64,000 bases of DNA, taken from NCBI GenBank assembly GCA_016790075.1, contig JAEUPP010000030.1:62001-126000 (forward strand), written 5' to 3'. The position numbers were made by a program, and so were the translations under genes. The notes under the pieces were generated by a model, which saw only the letters and a program-made list of their open reading frames with translations, did no database searches and was not told where the DNA came from. Each line of letters begins with the position of its first letter. Within the stretch, counting starts at the first letter, position 1. This DNA comes from Rhodanobacteraceae bacterium (lineage in GTDB: Bacteria > Pseudomonadota > Gammaproteobacteria > Xanthomonadales > Rhodanobacteraceae). Below are positions 25,517 to 34,077 of the stretch, piece by piece.

Positions 25517-26527
25517 TCAGCCCTTGCGCTGCTGCATGCGCTGGCGCGCGAGCTGCTCGCCGACACGGGCCAGACCTTCGTTGGTGCTGACGCGCGGCGT
25601 GTAGCCCAGATCCCGCCGTGCTGCGGCGATGTTGAACCAGTGCGCCGTCGATAGCTGTTCGACGATGAAACGTGTCAGCGGCGGCTCGGATTTCAGGCGC
25701 AGCAACTTCCAGATGCGTTCGAGGTTTGCACCAAGAAAACGTGCGAAGTCCACCGAAATACGCCGTTCTTCGGGCGGCAGTCCAGCGGCTTTCAGCAGCG
25801 CGTTGATCATTGCATCCTGGTTGATCGGTTCACCCTGGGTAATGAAGTAGGCCTTGCCCGCGACAGCCGAGCCGGGTCCGAGCTTGTCGAGGGCCAGTAC
25901 ATGCGCCTCGGCGGCGTTGTCGACGTAAACCGTATCGATCTTCTTGGGGGCGTCACCAATATGGCGCAGGCGGCCGCGGCGCGAGCGATCGAGAATGCGC
26001 GGCAGCAGATGCGGATCGCCCGGACCCCAGATCAGGTGTGGTCGCAGCGCGACGGTAGCGAGCTGCGGCGAGTTCGCCGCGAGCACCCGCTGCTCGGCGC
26101 GTGCCTTGGTCTGTGGATACGGTGCGAGAAAGCGGCTGGCGTAGGGGGTGGACTCGTTAACCCCGTTGAGATCGTGGCCGTCATGCACCACGCTGGGGCT
26201 GGAGGTGTAAACGAGCTTGGGTACGCGGTGAATCTCGCAGGCAGCGAGCACGTTGTCGGTGCCGCGCACATTGATCTCGTAGTACTCGGCAAGCGAGCCC
26301 CAGGCGCCAGCCTTGGCGGCGGTATGGACAACGGCGTCGCAGCCTTCGGCCGCAGCCGTGACCAGATCCAGGTTGCGCAGGTCGCCAAGATGCTGTTCAA
26401 CACCTAGCGTGTTGAGTTCCGGGTAGTCGTTGCGATTGAACGCGCGTACGGCGTGGCCGCGAGCGACAAGCTGCTTGCAGATGGCCTTACCGAGAAAACC
26501 GCCGCCGCCGGTGACGAGTACTTTCAT
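25517..26527 (-). CDS. oleD: OleD-like NAD(P)-dependent 2-alkyl-3-oxoalkanoate reductase
   Basis: A 336-residue short-chain dehydrogenase of the extended (3-beta-HSD/epimerase) type. It has the Rossmann motif TGGGGFLG (residues 6-13), NAAKAGAWGS-like AAKAGAWGSLAEYYEINVRG, the catalytic pair YPQTK and TSSPSVV, and RPHLIWGPGD and TRFIVEQLSTAHWFN, which I associate with OleD of the long-chain olefin pathway. OleD reduces the beta-keto acid made by OleA. No oleA, oleB or oleC is present here, so the substrate may differ. The terminal KG tail is short. The adjacent genes give no pathway clue. Confidence 0.75.
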   Translation of the reverse strand: MKVLVTGGGGFLGKAICKQLVARGHAVRAFNRNDYPELNTLGVEQHLGDLRNLDLVTAAAEGCDAVVHTAAKAGAWGSLAEYYEINVRGTDNVLAACEIHRVPKLVYTSSPSVVHDGHDLNGVNESTPYASRFLAPYPQTKARAEQRVLAANSPQLATVALRPHLIWGPGDPHLLPRILDRSRRGRLRHIGDAPKKIDTVYVDNAAEAHVLALDKLGPGSAVAGKAYFITQGEPINQDAMINALLKAAGLPPEERRISVDFARFLGANLERIWKLLRLKSEPPLTRFIVEQLSTAHWFNIAAARRDLGYTPRVSTNEGLARVGEQLARQRMQQRKG

Positions 26528-26560
26528 GGCTGTGCTCTTCGTACTGCGCTCATTCGCGCG

Positions 26561-27262
26561 CTATAACCGTTCGTACAGACCGTGAACAACGCTTCCTTCG
26601 TGGTCAAAGCTGTCCTTGATGACATCAAAGAACAAACTGTCGCCCGACTGGTACTTGCGATACACCGCGTAAGAAACAAGATCTGCGAGTTGAATCAGAC
26701 GTGAAGCGCGAGAGTCGAGAAATACGGGGACTTCCGCATAATTCCTGGTTTTTCCCCAGGAGTGGCCCAGATACTTGAACTCGCGCGCAAGAGTCTGAAT
26801 TCGTGGTTCTGCAGCGGTTTTGTCAAACACCATCAAACCACGTTGCGTATCGTTGTGCTTGGCATGGAGGCGGGCCAGAAAAAGATCGAAGCGACTGCAT
26901 AGCTGCTCGAATGCGAACTGCACGGGGTCGATGCCCTGCATGGCGTTCTTGCGGACAACAACGGCAAACAGGCGCACGTTCCTCATACCGGAACTGACGA
27001 CACCGGAGTGTAGTGCATCGCAAACGGCATCCAGTCGAGTCTGCACGGAAAACCTCCGCCACCGATCACGTCCACCGCGCATCGGTGAGCCATGCAGTTC
27101 TATCGACTGGGGATCTTCAGGACAAAAGCGAGCGGCGATCTGGTTGAGATCTTGTTCGATCCAGTGCGTGCGCCGCTCAAACACGGATACGCCGGCAAGC
27201 ACGAAGAAATCATGAGATGCGTCGTCGGGGGAGCCGGATTCGTCGACGTACAGGAGGTGCAT
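26561..27262 (-). CDS. DUF3800 domain protein
   Basis: A 233-residue protein of the DUF3800 family, which has an RNase H-like fold by family knowledge. It starts MHLLYVDESGSPDD with the conserved Asp in YVDESG. It continues with VLAGVSVFERRTHW, the mid-protein MVFDKTAAE and the C-terminal SRASRLIQLADLVSYAVYR, which bears the other conserved Asp. DUF3800 genes are often found in mobile or defence contexts, but the role is unproven. It lies between the OleD-like gene and speA, just past the speA terminator, so it has its own promoter or depends on read-through. The ATG at 27262 begins exactly at the conserved N-terminus. Confidence 0.85.
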   Translation of the reverse strand: MHLLYVDESGSPDDASHDFFVLAGVSVFERRTHWIEQDLNQIAARFCPEDPQSIELHGSPMRGGRDRWRRFSVQTRLDAVCDALHSGVVSSGMRNVRLFAVVVRKNAMQGIDPVQFAFEQLCSRFDLFLARLHAKHNDTQRGLMVFDKTAAEPRIQTLAREFKYLGHSWGKTRNYAEVPVFLDSRASRLIQLADLVSYAVYRKYQSGDSLFFDVIKDSFDHEGSVVHGLYERL

Positions 27263-27280
27263 CGAGCAGTTCTCGGAACT

Positions 27281-27312
27281 GAAAACAAAGCAGGCCGCAC
27301 GTAGCGGCCTGC
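27281..27312 (-). terminator. Rho-independent terminator of speA
   Basis: On the minus strand a perfect 9-bp stem GCAGGCCGC-TACGT-GCGGCCTGC (27312-27290) is followed by TTTGTTTTC (27289-27281). Position, 154 bases past the speA stop and 28 bases before the DUF3800 start, fits termination of the speA transcript. Confidence 0.88.
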
Positions 27313-27465
27313 TGAAAAGGGAGAGCCAAGTGAGAAGCTTCTCAACGCAACGCGAAAGACGATGCTCTTGACCCTTCGTGCAACATAACAATGCTCTGTC
27401 GGCAAGTCAACAATCGCCAGAGAATCAGAGTTTTACAGCAGATGAGGGTGGGTGGGCATGGTTCC

Positions 27466-29355
27466 TCATGGCGCCTCGGCCAGATAGGTATAACCCGTCA
27501 GTCCAGTTTCCAGCACGTCCTCAAATAGTCGTGCAGTGGAGTCATCAAGCCGGGCGGCGGCGATCTTGTCGCGGTAGGCCTGGCGCAGCGCCGTGAGGTC
27601 ATATCCGACATAGTCGAGCATGATGTCGCAGGAATCGCCACGCTTGAACTGCGACAGTTGCGCCGTATCGTCAGTGCCGACGTGCACGCTGACGGCGTCG
27701 GTATCGCCGAACAGGTTGTGGATGTCTCCCAGCGTTTCCTGATACGCGCCGACCATGAAGATGCCCAGCCGGTAGGACTCGCCGGGCCGCAGTTCGTGCA
27801 GGGGCAGACTCACATCGAGTCCATCTTCCTCGACGTATTGGTCGATGCGGCCGTCCGAGTCGCAGGTCAGGTCACCGATTACGCCGCGGCGGGTCGGCTC
27901 CTCGGCGAGCCGCGTCAGCGGCACGATAGGGAATACCTGATCGATAGCCCAGACATCGGGAATCGACTCGAAGACCGAGAAATTCACGAAGTACTTGTCG
28001 ACCAGGCGCAGGTCGAGCTCATCGATGGCCTGGCGGTGGGCGCGTTCCTCGGGCTTGAGACGCGTGCGTACGGCGGTGATGATGGCGTAGAACACGTCGT
28101 CCAGGCGCGCGCGGTCGGCCAGCGAGAGCTGGCCCAGGGCATACAGCGTCTGGCCTTCGGCAACGTGGTGCAGTGCCTCCTGGTACAGCTCCAGCAGCGG
28201 GCGCTCGTCAAGCTCCGCATGGATCTCGCGCAGATGGCGCAGCACGGTGGGCTCGTTTGCGCGCTCCGGTGGAATGGCGCCGGTCGGTGCCTGTTCGACC
28301 TCGCTGACGTTGACGATGAGCACGGCGTGATGTGCTGTCATCGCGCGGCCGGCTTCGGTGATTACACGCGGCGCCTTTAGGCCGTGTTCGGCGCAGGCTT
28401 CCGCCAGCGGCTGCACGATGGTTGCCGCGTACTGTTCCAGGCCGTAGTTGATCGAACAGAATGAGCGTGAACGCGAACCTTCATAGTCGACGCCGAGACC
28501 GCCGCCGACGTCCATTGTCGCAATCGGCAGTCCCATTTTTGACAATTCCACAAAATACCTGACCGCTTCGCGCATGCCTGCGGCGATGTCGCGCACGTTG
28601 CTGAGCTGCGAGCCCATATGAAAATGCAACAGTTTCAGGCAGTGGTCGAGGCTGTGCGCGCGTAGCTGCTCGACCAGATCCAGCACCTGGCGCGGGGTCA
28701 GACCGAACTTGGCCTTGTCGCCGCCGGTGTTCTGCCACTTGCCGGCACCCAGTGTCGCCAGGCGCATGCGTACGCCCAGCAGCGGCTCGACCCCGAGCCG
28801 GCGCGATTCCTCGATGACATGGCCCAGTTCCGACGGCTTCTCGATCACGATGTAGATTTCGAGACCGAGGCGGCGGCCGATCAGCGCGAGGCGTATGTAT
28901 TCGCGATCCTTGTAGCCGTTGCAGATCACGGTGCTGCCCGGTTTGGCCAGGGCGAGCACGGCCATCAGTTCGGGCTTGGAGCCAGCTTCGAGGCCGAAAC
29001 CCTGGTCGCCGTGGGCGGCAAGTTCGCCAGCGACGCCACGCTGCTGATTGGTCTTGATCGGGAATACGGCGGTATAGCCGCCGGTATAGTCCCAGTCGGC
29101 CATGACCTTGGCGAAGGCCGCCTGAAGCCGTCCGCGGCGGTGATGCAGGATGTCGGAGAAGCGTACCAGCAGCGGCAGCCGCGAGCCCTGAGCCTGCGCC
29201 GCGGCGACGATGTCGTCGAACGCCAGTGCAGGACCGCCCGGTCCTTGCGGCTGTGCGACCATGCGCCCCTGCGCGTCGATATCGAAGTAGCTCTCACCCC
29301 AGTAGGGCACGGCGTAGCGCTGGCGTGCCTGTTCCACGTTCCACACATTCGTCAT
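27466..29355 (-). CDS. speA: Biosynthetic arginine decarboxylase
   Basis: A 629-residue PLP enzyme that converts arginine to agmatine, the first step of one polyamine route. The fold-III decarboxylase signature is complete: the PLP lysine in FPIKTNQQRGV (about residue 100), HFHMGSQLSN, the glycine-rich DVGGGLGVDYEGSRS and ITEAGRAMTAHHAVLI. The catalytic Cys region (LTCDSDGRIDQY) follows in the C-terminal half. Length matches the SpeA family and distinguishes it from ornithine or diaminopimelate decarboxylases. It is divergent from speE, with 234 bases between starts, so the pair likely shares regulation. Confidence 0.97.
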   Translation of the reverse strand: MTNVWNVEQARQRYAVPYWGESYFDIDAQGRMVAQPQGPGGPALAFDDIVAAAQAQGSRLPLLVRFSDILHHRRGRLQAAFAKVMADWDYTGGYTAVFPIKTNQQRGVAGELAAHGDQGFGLEAGSKPELMAVLALAKPGSTVICNGYKDREYIRLALIGRRLGLEIYIVIEKPSELGHVIEESRRLGVEPLLGVRMRLATLGAGKWQNTGGDKAKFGLTPRQVLDLVEQLRAHSLDHCLKLLHFHMGSQLSNVRDIAAGMREAVRYFVELSKMGLPIATMDVGGGLGVDYEGSRSRSFCSINYGLEQYAATIVQPLAEACAEHGLKAPRVITEAGRAMTAHHAVLIVNVSEVEQAPTGAIPPERANEPTVLRHLREIHAELDERPLLELYQEALHHVAEGQTLYALGQLSLADRARLDDVFYAIITAVRTRLKPEERAHRQAIDELDLRLVDKYFVNFSVFESIPDVWAIDQVFPIVPLTRLAEEPTRRGVIGDLTCDSDGRIDQYVEEDGLDVSLPLHELRPGESYRLGIFMVGAYQETLGDIHNLFGDTDAVSVHVGTDDTAQLSQFKRGDSCDIMLDYVGYDLTALRQAYRDKIAAARLDDSTARLFEDVLETGLTGYTYLAEAP

Positions 29356-29545
29356 TGACGCGTTTCCTCAACAGTCCGAAAGGTGCGTCGCAGCGGCGGG
29401 CCTGGACGAAAAACGGTGACACTGGCCACCTTGCCGACGACCGGAAGCCTCGCACGCCGCGGGGCCGTCGGACCGTGCATTGTAGCGGCGGCAGGTGCGC
29501 CGTCGATGGTGCGCTGGGGTGCGACCCAAGGGGGCGGGGAACCGG

Positions 29546-29551
29546 TACAAT
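29546..29551 (+). promoter_or_regulatory. Possible -10 box of speE
   Basis: TACAAT lies 38 bases before the speE ATG in otherwise very GC-rich sequence. No good -35 element is seen 16-18 bases upstream. Support is position and match to TATAAT only. Confidence 0.25.
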
Positions 29552-29589
29552 CGCGCGCCCCGATCTGACCTCCCGCGAGAAACTGCGCC

Positions 29590-30441
29590 ATGTCCGAGAA
29601 CTCCTGGTTCACCGAGCAGCACGAGCACTCCGGCTCGTCCATCGGTTTCCGCGTGAACGAAAAGCTGCACGCGGAAAAAACGCCGTTCCAGACCATCGAG
29701 ATCTACGACACGACCGACTGGGGCAAGCTCATGGTCATCGACGGCTGCATGATGGTGTCCAGCCGTGACAATTTCCTTTATCACGAAATGATGTCGCATC
29801 CGGCGCTGTTCACTCATGCGCGAGCCAAGCGGGTCGTCATCATAGGCGGCGGCGACTGCGGCACCTTGCGGGAAGTGTTGCGCCATGACGAGGTCGAGAA
29901 GGCAGTGCAGGTCGAGATCGACGAGCGCGTGACGCGCCTCGCCGAGAAGTATTTCCCGGAACTCTGCGAAGCCAACAACGATCCGCGCGCCGAGCTGCTG
30001 TTCATCGACGGCATCAAGTACATGGCCGAGTGCGAACCGGAATCGCTGGACCTGATCATCGTCGATTCGACCGATCCGGTCGGCCCGGCCGAAGGCCTGT
30101 TCAACGCCGCGTTCTATTCCAGCTGCTACAAGGCGCTGCGCCATGGCGGCATCCTGGTGCAGCAGTCCGAGTCACCGCTGGTGCATCTGGATCTGATCAA
30201 GGCCATGCGCCTGGCAATGAGAAGTGCCGGCTTCCAGTCCGCGCGCACGTTGAGCTTCCCGCAGCCTTGTTATCCGACAGGCTGGTGGAGCTGCACCATG
30301 GTACGCAAGGGCGCTGATCTGGCCGGGTTCCGTGAACGTGGCGCAGCGAGCAAGCAGTTCCCGACGCGCTACTACAACGTCGACATGCACCGCGCCGCGC
30401 TGGCCATGCCGGAATTCGTACGCGAGGCCCTGGGCGACTGA
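29590..30441 (+). CDS. speE: Spermidine synthase (polyamine aminopropyltransferase)
   Basis: A 283-residue soluble enzyme that transfers an aminopropyl group from decarboxylated SAM to putrescine. Motifs: YHEMMSHPALFTHARAKRVV, the dcSAM-binding GGGDCGTLREVLRHD, VEIDERV, and the catalytic Asp region IIVDSTDPVGPAEGLF. The C-terminal QPCYPTGWWSC is typical. Length is as expected. Divergent from speA. Together they imply a route arginine to agmatine to putrescine to spermidine, with agmatinase or agmatine deiminase encoded elsewhere. Confidence 0.97.
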   Translation: MSENSWFTEQHEHSGSSIGFRVNEKLHAEKTPFQTIEIYDTTDWGKLMVIDGCMMVSSRDNFLYHEMMSHPALFTHARAKRVVIIGGGDCGTLREVLRHDEVEKAVQVEIDERVTRLAEKYFPELCEANNDPRAELLFIDGIKYMAECEPESLDLIIVDSTDPVGPAEGLFNAAFYSSCYKALRHGGILVQQSESPLVHLDLIKAMRLAMRSAGFQSARTLSFPQPCYPTGWWSCTMVRKGADLAGFRERGAASKQFPTRYYNVDMHRAALAMPEFVREALGD

Positions 30442-30570
30442 CGGCGTCCCTGGCCATGGCGTGGACTCCCGATTGCAGGGCAGATTGCGCATGAGCGTGG
30501 CCGGGCCTGGCGCCAGCGCGGACGCGCGAGCCTAGGCTGCGGCCGGCCTGTTACGGCTCGCCTTCGCCAC

Positions 30571-31488
30571 ATGTCCGTCGTTGTCACATTTTCCTTTGTT
30601 CTGTTGCTGATGGCGCTGGGCCGTGCCCTGGCCTGGCGCAGGCTGGTGCCCGATAGCGCGCCCGATGCGCTCAACGGTGTTGTGCTCTACGTTTGCATGC
30701 CGGCGTCGATTCTGCTGCAGGTGCCGCGGCTGGAATTCTCCGCGGCTACGCTCGGTGTTGTGCTGGTGCCCTGGATCCTGGTGGCATTGTGCACACTGCT
30801 GGTGCTGACTGCCGCGCGCCTTTTCCCACTGCAGCGCTCGGACACGGCCGTGCTGCTGCTGGAAGTGCCGCTGGGCAATACCTCGTTTCTTGGCTATGCG
30901 CTGATTCCGGTGCTTGCCAGCCCTGCTGCCTTGCCGTTCGCCGTGCTCTACGACCAGCTTGGCAGCTTTCTGCTGCTGTCCACGTTTGGTCTTGGCGTCA
31001 TCGCGATCTACTCGGGTGGCCCGCGCCCGACGCCGGCCGCCGTGCTCCTGCGCGTATTGCGTTTTCCGCCATTTGTCGCACTGGTGCTCGCGCTGAGTGT
31101 GGTGCCGGCCGAACTTCCGTCGGCAATTGCCGCGCTGCTGCAACAACTGGCGAATGCGATGCTGCCGCTGGTCGGTTTGGCGTTGGGCATGCAGCTCAGG
31201 CTGCGCCTGCCGCCGGCTCAGCGGCTGGTTCTGACGCTGGGCCTGGCGGGAAAACTGTTGCTGATGCCCGCGCTGGCGCTGTTGCTCTGCCTGGCGATGG
31301 GACTCAAGGCAGAAGCACGGGCTGCAGTAGTGCTCGAATCGGCCATGCCACCGATGATTACGGCAGCTGCTCTGGCTTGCCTGGCGCGACTGTCGCCGGA
31401 GCTCAGCTCAGCGCTGGTGGGCTATGGTGTCGTGTTGTCCATGCTGAGCCTGCCGTTTTGGCAGTGGCTGCTCAGCCACTGCGCATAA
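30571..31488 (+). CDS. AEC-family transporter
   Basis: A 305-residue inner-membrane protein with about ten hydrophobic helices, in two five-helix halves. It begins VVTFSFVLLLMALGRALAWR, has the conserved NG-V-YVCMPASILLQVP segment in helix 2 and LEVPLGNTSFLGYALIPVLA in helix 4, and the C-terminal half has ESAMPPMITAAALA. This matches the auxin efflux carrier (AEC) family, whose bacterial members move organic acids such as malate or malonate. The substrate here is unknown. It follows speE by 130 bases. Confidence 0.88.
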   Translation: MSVVVTFSFVLLLMALGRALAWRRLVPDSAPDALNGVVLYVCMPASILLQVPRLEFSAATLGVVLVPWILVALCTLLVLTAARLFPLQRSDTAVLLLEVPLGNTSFLGYALIPVLASPAALPFAVLYDQLGSFLLLSTFGLGVIAIYSGGPRPTPAAVLLRVLRFPPFVALVLALSVVPAELPSAIAALLQQLANAMLPLVGLALGMQLRLRLPPAQRLVLTLGLAGKLLLMPALALLLCLAMGLKAEARAAVVLESAMPPMITAAALACLARLSPELSSALVGYGVVLSMLSLPFWQWLLSHCA

Positions 31489-31545
31489 AGGGCGTCCATA
31501 GCCGGCTAGACACCTGTGTTTTGCCAGCTATGGCGGGCAGCCGAG

Positions 31546-31599
31546 GTCGGCGAGCGGGAAGCGGCGAGCGGACTGCCATCAGCCTCCCGCTGCGCCGAC
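31546..31599. terminator. Probable bidirectional terminator
   Basis: Between convergent genes: GTCGGCGAGCGGGA (31546-31559) pairs with TCCCGCTGCGCCGAC (31585-31599), with one bulged base in a 14-bp stem. No T run is obvious on either side. Confidence 0.5.
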
Positions 31600-31613
31600 T
31601 TGCTCCGTACTGC

Positions 31614-32390
31614 CTATGGTGTGCAGGTGACTCCGGCGATCGCGGTGACGCGTTCTAGCGCCAGCGTGCCCGAAGCGGTGAACAATGGATCGGTAGAGGT
31701 CCAGGCCACGCTGCCGGTATTGCATCCGGTGAAGGTAAAGGTCAGCGTACCCCAGGGCGGATTGGTGATCTGTGCGGGATCGAAGTTCGGCGGGAAGCGA
31801 CCGCCGCGGCTCTTGACCGCCTGCATCTCGATGCGGTTGTTCACCAGCTGACCAACACCGAGTATCCATACCTGGTTGCCGTTCCCGTCAAACGTGAACC
31901 AGAACGCGGTAACCGTCGTGTCATTGACCTTTTCGAGCTGGAAGCCGTGGCCGCTCTGGGCCGGATTGAACCAGTTGCCGCTGACCGCATTGCCGATGGA
32001 GAAGTTCGATCCACCGCCCTGCACGATGATCTTGCCCGCCATGCCGTTGCCGCCGGGCCCGCCGTGGGCGCTGCAGTAATAGCCGATCTCTCCCGGGGTG
32101 TTGAAGGTCAGTGTCTGCGACCATTCGCCCGAGCTCGGCTGGCCGCCGCCGGGATTGGCTGCGCTGGCGCAGTTATTGGAGCAGCGGAATGAGTCGTTGT
32201 CGGCGACTACATTGTGGAAACCGCTAATGTTCCGGAAAGTCACCGTATCGCCTGCCTGGATCGTCAGGTTGGCGGGCGAATAGCGCAGACCGCCAGAGCC
32301 GACCAAGACAACGTGGTTGGCCGCCGTGGCCAGAGTGGAAGCAAGCAGCAGGCAAATGCCTGCGAGCCCGCGAAGAAAATGCCGATACAT
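31614..32390 (-). CDS. Secreted cupredoxin fused to a Xanthomonadales beta domain
   Basis: A 258-residue exported protein. A signal peptide (about 1-24) precedes a plastocyanin-like domain (about 25-130) with a complete type-1 copper site: the first His in SGFHNVVAD, then Cys, His and Met in YYCSAHGGPGGNGMAG. The remainder (about 135-258) is a beta-rich module with GNWFNPAQSGHGFQLEKV, FWFTFDGNGNQVWILGVG and RFPPNFDPAQ, a module I recall as frequent in secreted Xanthomonadales proteins but of unknown role. The copper domain is a paralogue of the protein at 39792-40190. It is convergent with the AEC gene and encoded on the opposite strand to the electron-transfer cluster. Confidence 0.88.
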   Translation of the reverse strand: MYRHFLRGLAGICLLLASTLATAANHVVLVGSGGLRYSPANLTIQAGDTVTFRNISGFHNVVADNDSFRCSNNCASAANPGGGQPSSGEWSQTLTFNTPGEIGYYCSAHGGPGGNGMAGKIIVQGGGSNFSIGNAVSGNWFNPAQSGHGFQLEKVNDTTVTAFWFTFDGNGNQVWILGVGQLVNNRIEMQAVKSRGGRFPPNFDPAQITNPPWGTLTFTFTGCNTGSVAWTSTDPLFTASGTLALERVTAIAGVTCTP

Positions 32391-32554
32391 GCAGGGCCTC
32401 CGTAGCAAATCACCACGCGAATGCGCGGTCCGTAGGCGATGAGTGCAGCAGGCGGGCGAAATGGTTGTCGCCGCAGGTCTGAACCTGCGCCAGCCGGGTG
32501 GTGCCGCGGCTGCGCTGCGCATGTCCGCAGGTGGTCACGCCCCTGCCGGTTGCT

Positions 32555-33277
32555 TCAGAAACTCCAGATCAGGGTCGTCACCCAGCGGGTGTGGTCGCGC
32601 GCGCCGGTGTTGTAGCGCAGCGCATTCGGCGACGACCAGAGCACAGAGGTGTAAAGGTAAACATCACCGAGGCCGTAGCTCAGGCCGGCGCTGGCATAGC
32701 GGTAGTTAAGGCCGGCCACATCCAGATGTGCGTAACCGAAACCGGCGTTCGCTGCGAGGCGGCCCTGCAGGGGTTGCTGATAGCTGAGTTCGGCTGTTGC
32801 CGCCCGGCCTTTTTTTGTGGCCACTCGATAGCTAAACAGGCCGGGTGTGTCGGCTGACAGCGCAAGATTCAGGCGCCAGCGCCCGCGCCAGCCTATGGCG
32901 GCGGTCAGGTCTGTATAACTCAGCTCGTCACGCCAGACATTCCAGGGCGACTCGTAGTGCAGAACCCCGATTTTTGCCGACCAGTCATCATCGAACTGCC
33001 AGCGACGATCAGCGTACAGGGTGATTTGCGCCCCCGACGACTGAAACGGCGGACGCTCCTGGGTTGCGCCAATGCCGATGCTCCAGTCTCTGCCGCGATA
33101 GTGCAGGTCGGCCAGCCAGGCGGGTTGCCCCGAGCTCAGGCTAACCCCGCGATAGATATTGTCAGTACCGTAACCGACGGCACCACCCCAGTCCTGCGCG
33201 CCTGCTCCGCCCGCTACGAGGACGAGGCCGGCCAGCAGGGCAGTGCGGCGAATTGCGTCGGGGTAAGGGCCTGCCAT
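32555..33277 (-). CDS. TIGR02001-like outer-membrane barrel protein
   Basis: A 240-residue exported protein. After the signal peptide (ending AGGAGAQ) comes WGGAVGYGTDNIYRGVSLSS, the N-terminal signature of TIGR02001/TorF putative porins. Alternating strands follow and the C-terminus is WVTTLIWSF, ending in Phe as expected for Bam-dependent barrels. The function of the family is unknown. I chose the ATG at 33277; a GTG at 33310 is possible. It is divergent from the sigma-factor gene that heads the electron-transfer operon, separated by 164 bases that must hold both promoters. Confidence 0.78.
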   Translation of the reverse strand: MAGPYPDAIRRTALLAGLVLVAGGAGAQDWGGAVGYGTDNIYRGVSLSSGQPAWLADLHYRGRDWSIGIGATQERPPFQSSGAQITLYADRRWQFDDDWSAKIGVLHYESPWNVWRDELSYTDLTAAIGWRGRWRLNLALSADTPGLFSYRVATKKGRAATAELSYQQPLQGRLAANAGFGYAHLDVAGLNYRYASAGLSYGLGDVYLYTSVLWSSPNALRYNTGARDHTRWVTTLIWSF

Positions 33278-33441
33278 GGCGCAGAATCTGCCTGAATTGT
33301 CGGTGATCACGCGAACTTACATGGTGAAAAGTGGCAGATTTGCGGCCAGGTTCACGCCCGCATCTGCTTTTTACCCCCGACCGCGCAACCTTTCATCGTC
33401 GGACGGGCACTCAAGGTCTGACAGATGACGATCTGGTGCCG

Positions 33442-34077
33442 ATGAAATCTATCATTGACGACAGCGAAGCGGGCAATGCACCTGCCGCGACGGAGGCCGA
33501 AGGCGACGCGCTTGAGCAGCGCTTGCTGGCGGCGGTCGGCCGTGGCGACCGCGTCGCGTTCGAGCGGCTGTATCTGCGCCAGCACGCGCTGCTTGCCCGT
33601 TTTATCGCGCGGCACACGGCGCGGCGCGATTTGGTCGACGAGATCATCAACGACGCGTTCTGGGTGGTCTGGTGCAAGGCCGCGGAGTTTCGCGGCGACT
33701 CCAAGGTCGGCACCTGGATTATTGGCATCACCTACCGCTGCATGCTCAAGGCGCTGCGGCAGAACGTGCCGGTGGCCAATGCCGATGCGGATGAACGGCT
33801 GGCTGCAGCCGGCGCCGATACCGGTGAGACCGAGCAACGCGAACTCAACGACTGGGTGCGCCGCGGTCTGGCCCTGCTGTCGCCGGATCAGCGCATGACC
33901 ATGGAACTTGCCTACTACCTCGGCCAGTCCTGCGAGGAGATTGCGTCCATCATGAATTGTGCAACCGGCACGGTGAAGGCGCGCATGTTTCACGCCCGGT
34001 TGCGGTTGCGCAACTCGTTGCCCGGGCTAGGCGGCGACGATGGCGCCGCAGCCACTTCAGTACGGAATTCCCCATGA
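33442..34077 (+). CDS. ECF-type RNA polymerase sigma factor
   Basis: A 211-residue sigma factor. Region 2 is FERLYLRQHALLARFIARHT and DEIINDAFWVVWCKAAEFRG (about 40-85), and region 4 is ELAYYLGQSCEEIASIMNCA then TGTVKARMFHARLRLR (about 160-200). The first ~30 residues are acidic and variable. The ATG at 33442 is preferred because homology starts shortly after. Its stop overlaps the anti-sigma factor ATG (ATGA), the standard sigma/anti-sigma arrangement. It most likely directs transcription of the downstream electron-transfer genes and itself. Confidence 0.92.
   Translation: MKSIIDDSEAGNAPAATEAEGDALEQRLLAAVGRGDRVAFERLYLRQHALLARFIARHTARRDLVDEIINDAFWVVWCKAAEFRGDSKVGTWIIGITYRCMLKALRQNVPVANADADERLAAAGADTGETEQRELNDWVRRGLALLSPDQRMTMELAYYLGQSCEEIASIMNCATGTVKARMFHARLRLRNSLPGLGGDDGAAATSVRNSP

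Noticed and set aside
26561-27262. Considered a defence island around the DUF3800 and WYL genes.
   Set aside because: The neighbours are metabolic genes (OleD-like, speA, ubiB), and no nuclease, restriction, toxin or phage gene is present.
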